Position numbers and translations under genes: made by a program
Shown: positions 44,986 to 46,543 of the stretch, one piece after another
Layout of the letters: every line of letters starts with the position of its first letter
How positions within the stretch are numbered: position 1 is the stretch's first letter
Notes under the pieces: generated by a model
What the model saw: the letters and a program-made list of their open reading frames with translations, nothing else
Database searches by the model: none
Told to the model about the DNA's origin: nothing
NCBI GenBank assembly: GCA_015063905.1
Contig: SVTF01000016.1
Location: 1 to 46,543 of the forward strand
Source of the DNA: Oscillospiraceae bacterium
Lineage (GTDB): Bacteria > Bacillota > Clostridia > Oscillospirales > CAG-272
Reading direction: 5' to 3'
Length of the DNA: 46,543 nt

Positions 44986-45013
44986 ATTATACCATTATTC
45001 TCTTTAATGTCAA
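44986..45013 (-). promoter_or_regulatory. Sigma-A promoter of metY
   Basis: On the minus strand TTGACA (45008-45013) and TATAAT (44986-44991) 16 bases apart, about 65 bases before the ATG. The 14-bp site array begins 72 bases further upstream. Confidence 0.8.
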
Positions 45014-45084
45014 GGGATTTGACCAAAATTCGAGCGCCCGCGGAAACATACTATTTCCATTGCCGCAACCATAATGCGCGTTTG

Positions 45085-45376
45085 TTAAGCTTATTTAATA
45101 ATATTAAATGATTTTCACCGTTTTTAGTTAAGCTTATTTAATTATTCCAATGAGTCATACATTTTATTAAGTTTATTTAACGTATTTAAAGAGAACCAAC
45201 TATGTGTTAAGCTTATTTAATCATTTTTACTATTAATCATCAAGATTTATTAAGTTAATTTAATTATTTGGTCAATATCCTCAAAACAGTTAAGTGTACT
45301 TAAATTTTTTGCTTGCTGCGCGAGGAATTAATTAAGTTTGTTTAATAATATTCGGCAAATGATTAAGCTTACTTAA
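45085..45376. repeat. Array of eight 14-bp sites TTAAG-N4-YTTAA, about 40-bp period
   Basis: Sites start at 45085, 45128, 45167, 45207, 45250, 45290, 45332 and 45363. Most read TTAAGCTTATTTAA or one to three changes from it; the sixth (TTAAGTGTACTTAA) and eighth (TTAAGCTTACTTAA) have fully matching TTAAG/CTTAA arms. Distances are 43, 39, 40, 43, 40, 42 and 31 bases, about four helical turns for most, which puts sites on one DNA face. The sequence between sites is not conserved. The last site ends 22 bases before the -35 of the leader RNA promoter. A regulator-binding array is inferred. Confidence 0.8.
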
Positions 45377-45398
45377 TATATATTTTTATAAATCAATA

Positions 45399-45427
45399 TT
45401 TACATTTGCAAAAAACTGTGATATAAT
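45399..45427 (+). promoter_or_regulatory. Sigma-A promoter of the structured RNA
   Basis: TTTACA (45399-45404) and TATAAT (45422-45427) 17 bases apart. Expected initiation near G45434, the first base of the closing helix. Confidence 0.8.
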
Positions 45428-45433
45428 AAACTT

Positions 45434-45618
45434 GCGACGTAACTGAATCATGTTTTCCATTGATGGCAATGGTACAAGTATACCTTTTTGTTTTTTGACA
45501 AAAATGTATGCTCCCTTTTCGTATGCTTGTGCCAGTTAATAATGGAAAATGCTATGATCTGTTGCGTCGCGGCTTGGAGCTACGTTTTTTGTGCGTGGCG
45601 AAAGCCGCGCACTTTTTT
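45434..45618 (+). ncRNA. Rod-shaped structured RNA with terminator (leader or 6S-like)
   Basis: About 185 bases. Closing helix 45434-45443 with 45561-45570 (GCGACGTAAC/GTTGCGTCGC). It continues through 45445-45451 with 45554-45559, then nine bp 45453-45461 with 45541-45549 (TTTTCCATT). An internal loop (45462-45470 and 45534-45540) follows, then 13 bp 45471-45483 with 45521-45533 and an apical hairpin 45485-45504. An intrinsic terminator (GTGCGTGGC-GAAA-GCCGCGCAC, 45591-45612, then six T) ends it. CGCGGCTT (45568-45575) can pair instead with AAGCCGCG (45602-45609), breaking both the closing helix and terminator. The next gene starts 35 bases later. Rod shape and size also recall 6S RNA. Confidence 0.7.
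45591..45618 (+). terminator. Attenuator-type terminator of the structured RNA
   Basis: Nine-bp stem (one G-U pair), GAAA tetraloop, six T. It lies in the leader of the following gene with no promoter in between, so the gene needs read-through. Confidence 0.85.
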
Positions 45619-45652
45619 ATTTTAAAATTTAAATTTTCAGGAGGGTCAAAAA

Positions 45653-46078
45653 ATGTTTAAAAACGTAGGTTCAAAAATCAAAATGCTCGCGGTGATTTCA
45701 TTTGTTATTGGGGAGATTTTGTCAGTAATTATTGCTTTTGTGTTCTTGGTAAATGCCAATCCTAAGTTTGAAGATGCTTTGTGGATACTGCTTATTATGG
45801 TTCTCGGATTGATTGTTTTTTTGATTTTGGCATGGTTATTGTTCGGATATGGCGAATTGGTCGAAAATAGTAAAAAAATGGTGAGCCTGCTCGAGAACAC
45901 AATGACAAATAAATCAAAAGCAGATTTCGAAAAAACTCAACAAAGAGTTAATGAGAATTTGCAAGAAAATGAGGTTGAGGAATTTGAGTGTTTGACCTGT
46001 AAAAAAAAGTTTACGGTTTCAGCAGACGAAGATACTGCCGAATGTCCTTATTGTCATACGAAGTATAAAGTATATTAA
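45653..46078 (+). CDS. Two-helix membrane protein with C-terminal zinc ribbon
   Basis: A 141-residue protein with helices at about 11-33 and 43-65, a cytosolic coiled linker (about 70-110, Lys/Glu/Asn-rich) and a C-terminal zinc ribbon with Cys113/Cys116 (CLTC) and Cys131/Cys134 (CPYC). GGAGGG lies six bases before the ATG. Function unknown. Its transcription appears to pass through the attenuator-like leader. It resembles the gene at 4908 in plan (two helices plus zinc ribbon) but not in sequence. A small-molecule or metal sensor role would be guesswork. Confidence 0.8.
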   Translation: MFKNVGSKIKMLAVISFVIGEILSVIIAFVFLVNANPKFEDALWILLIMVLGLIVFLILAWLLFGYGELVENSKKMVSLLENTMTNKSKADFEKTQQRVNENLQENEVEEFECLTCKKKFTVSADEDTAECPYCHTKYKVY

Positions 46079-46136
46079 CCCCACATTTGCGGAGCGAGTA
46101 TGCTAAATCAAACTTGAGGATTGAGATTCGCCTGCA

Positions 46137-46166
46137 CTTGTTTGGCAAGCTGTCTTGCCAAACAAG
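46137..46166. repeat. 13-bp perfect hairpin downstream of the zinc-ribbon gene
   Basis: CTTGTTTGGCAAG and its complement around CTGT, about 60 bases after the stop. No T-run follows directly. Confidence 0.6.
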
Positions 46167-46179
46167 TAGCGTAAACAAG

Positions 46180-46209
46180 AAAAAGACCTACTTTTGTAGG
46201 TCTTTTTTT
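46180..46209 (+). terminator. Intrinsic terminator of the zinc-ribbon gene
   Basis: AAAAAGACCTAC and its complement around four T, T-run on the right. Confidence 0.85.
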
Positions 46210-46236
46210 ATTGGTCGCACACGAAGTGAGTAGACC

Positions 46237-46264
46237 AATTTCATCGTGTATACACGATGAAATT
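46237..46264. repeat. 28-bp perfect palindrome without loop
   Basis: AATTTCATCGTGTA followed directly by TACACGATGAAATT. It is nested beside another inverted repeat, ATTGGTC (46210-46216) with GACCAAT (46233-46239). It lies between two terminators, so it may be a binding site rather than an RNA hairpin. Confidence 0.65.
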
Positions 46265-46270
46265 AAGAGA

Positions 46271-46297
46271 AAAAAAGGAGCGAAACGCTCCTTTTTT
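46271..46297 (-). terminator. Terminator of the rRNA operon
   Basis: AAAAAAGGAGCG and its complement around three bases, with T-run on the minus strand, ten bases after the 5S 3' end. It is nearly symmetric and could act both ways. Confidence 0.85.
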
Positions 46298-46306
46298 GAA
46301 CGGTAT

Positions 46307-46422
<116 letters not shown>

Positions 46423-46543
46423 TTTAGATGACACTTGACGTATCGAATAAGGTAAACTATTTGAGTTTAAAGACGAAACTCAAACTATTCCCTTGAACTC
46501 TCAGGATAAGAGGGATGTAGCGATACACCCTTTGTGTTATCCA

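Noticed and set aside
42240-45084. SAM riboswitch or T-box controlling metA/metY
   Set aside because: No T-box AGGGTGG-type antiterminator and no recognisable S-box core could be found by reading.
45085-45376. CRISPR array
   Set aside because: The repeated unit is only 14 bp, very AT-rich and degenerate, and no cas genes are present.
45061-45400. Replication origin with DnaA boxes
   Set aside because: No TTATCCACA-type boxes were seen and no dnaA or dnaN is nearby.

Overview
The window looks like the chromosome of a spore-forming member of the Clostridia (Bacillota), probably an uncultured gut-type lineage. Signs of this are the strong Shine-Dalgarno sites, TTG and GTG starts, sigma-A promoters with 17-base spacing, tRNA genes that encode CCA, SpoVG, a SPOCS/LysM spore-envelope protein, rubrerythrin, and a lipoprotein with BspA-type leucine-rich repeats. 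I cannot name a genus from sequence alone. No phage, transposase or CRISPR array is visible; the window reads as core chromosome with a few lineage-specific inserts.

Layout. 1-2260: a collagen-like/LRR surface lipoprotein, divergent from a small Xre regulator, with a palindromic operator candidate between them. 2278-5372: a sugar-catabolic operon (class II aldolase, D-lyxose isomerase-type enzyme, and a PfkB kinase fused to an Xre DNA-binding domain) headed by a zinc-ribbon membrane protein. 5532-7463: a cell-surface 5'-nucleotidase-type phosphoesterase. 7630-17205: an oligopeptide ABC transporter operon in which the binding protein, one permease and both ATPases carry large insertions. 18042-19468: an eight-gene tRNA operon with an internal Asp-Val duplication. 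19689-24702: murD, a methionine gamma-lyase-family enzyme, a two-domain lipoprotein and a cysteine desulfurase. 24906-26945: an orphan GyrB/ParE-type topoisomerase subunit. 26991-30093: murC and a large membrane protein. 30330-35609: spoVG, a phosphodiesterase and a group that looks sporulation-linked. 35694-41757: an AI-2E-type permease, tRNA-Lys, a 37-residue small ORF, a flavodoxin-like protein, ligA, a cell-wall amidase and rsmI. 41992-42194: a frameshifted Xre gene. 42452-44920: metA and metY, forming an O-acetylhomoserine route to homocysteine. 44986-46078: eight evenly spaced 14-bp sites, then a structured leader RNA ending in an intrinsic terminator, then a two-TM zinc-ribbon protein. 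46307-46422: 5S rRNA, the end of an rRNA operon entering from the right.

The least explained part is 45085-46078. Eight imperfect palindromes of the form TTAAG-N4-YTTAA lie 39-43 bp apart (31 for the last pair), directly upstream of a consensus promoter. That promoter drives a long rod-shaped RNA whose closing helix, a possible antiterminator and a terminator are mutually exclusive. The next gene begins 35 bases after the terminator with no obvious promoter of its own. This has the architecture of a riboswitch-type or attenuator leader under a multi-site regulator, although a 6S-like trans-acting RNA is the main alternative.

Other points of interest are the HTH-PfkB fusion operon, the coordinated enlargement of the Opp subunits, and candidate sigma-E/sigma-K promoters around the SPOCS gene.
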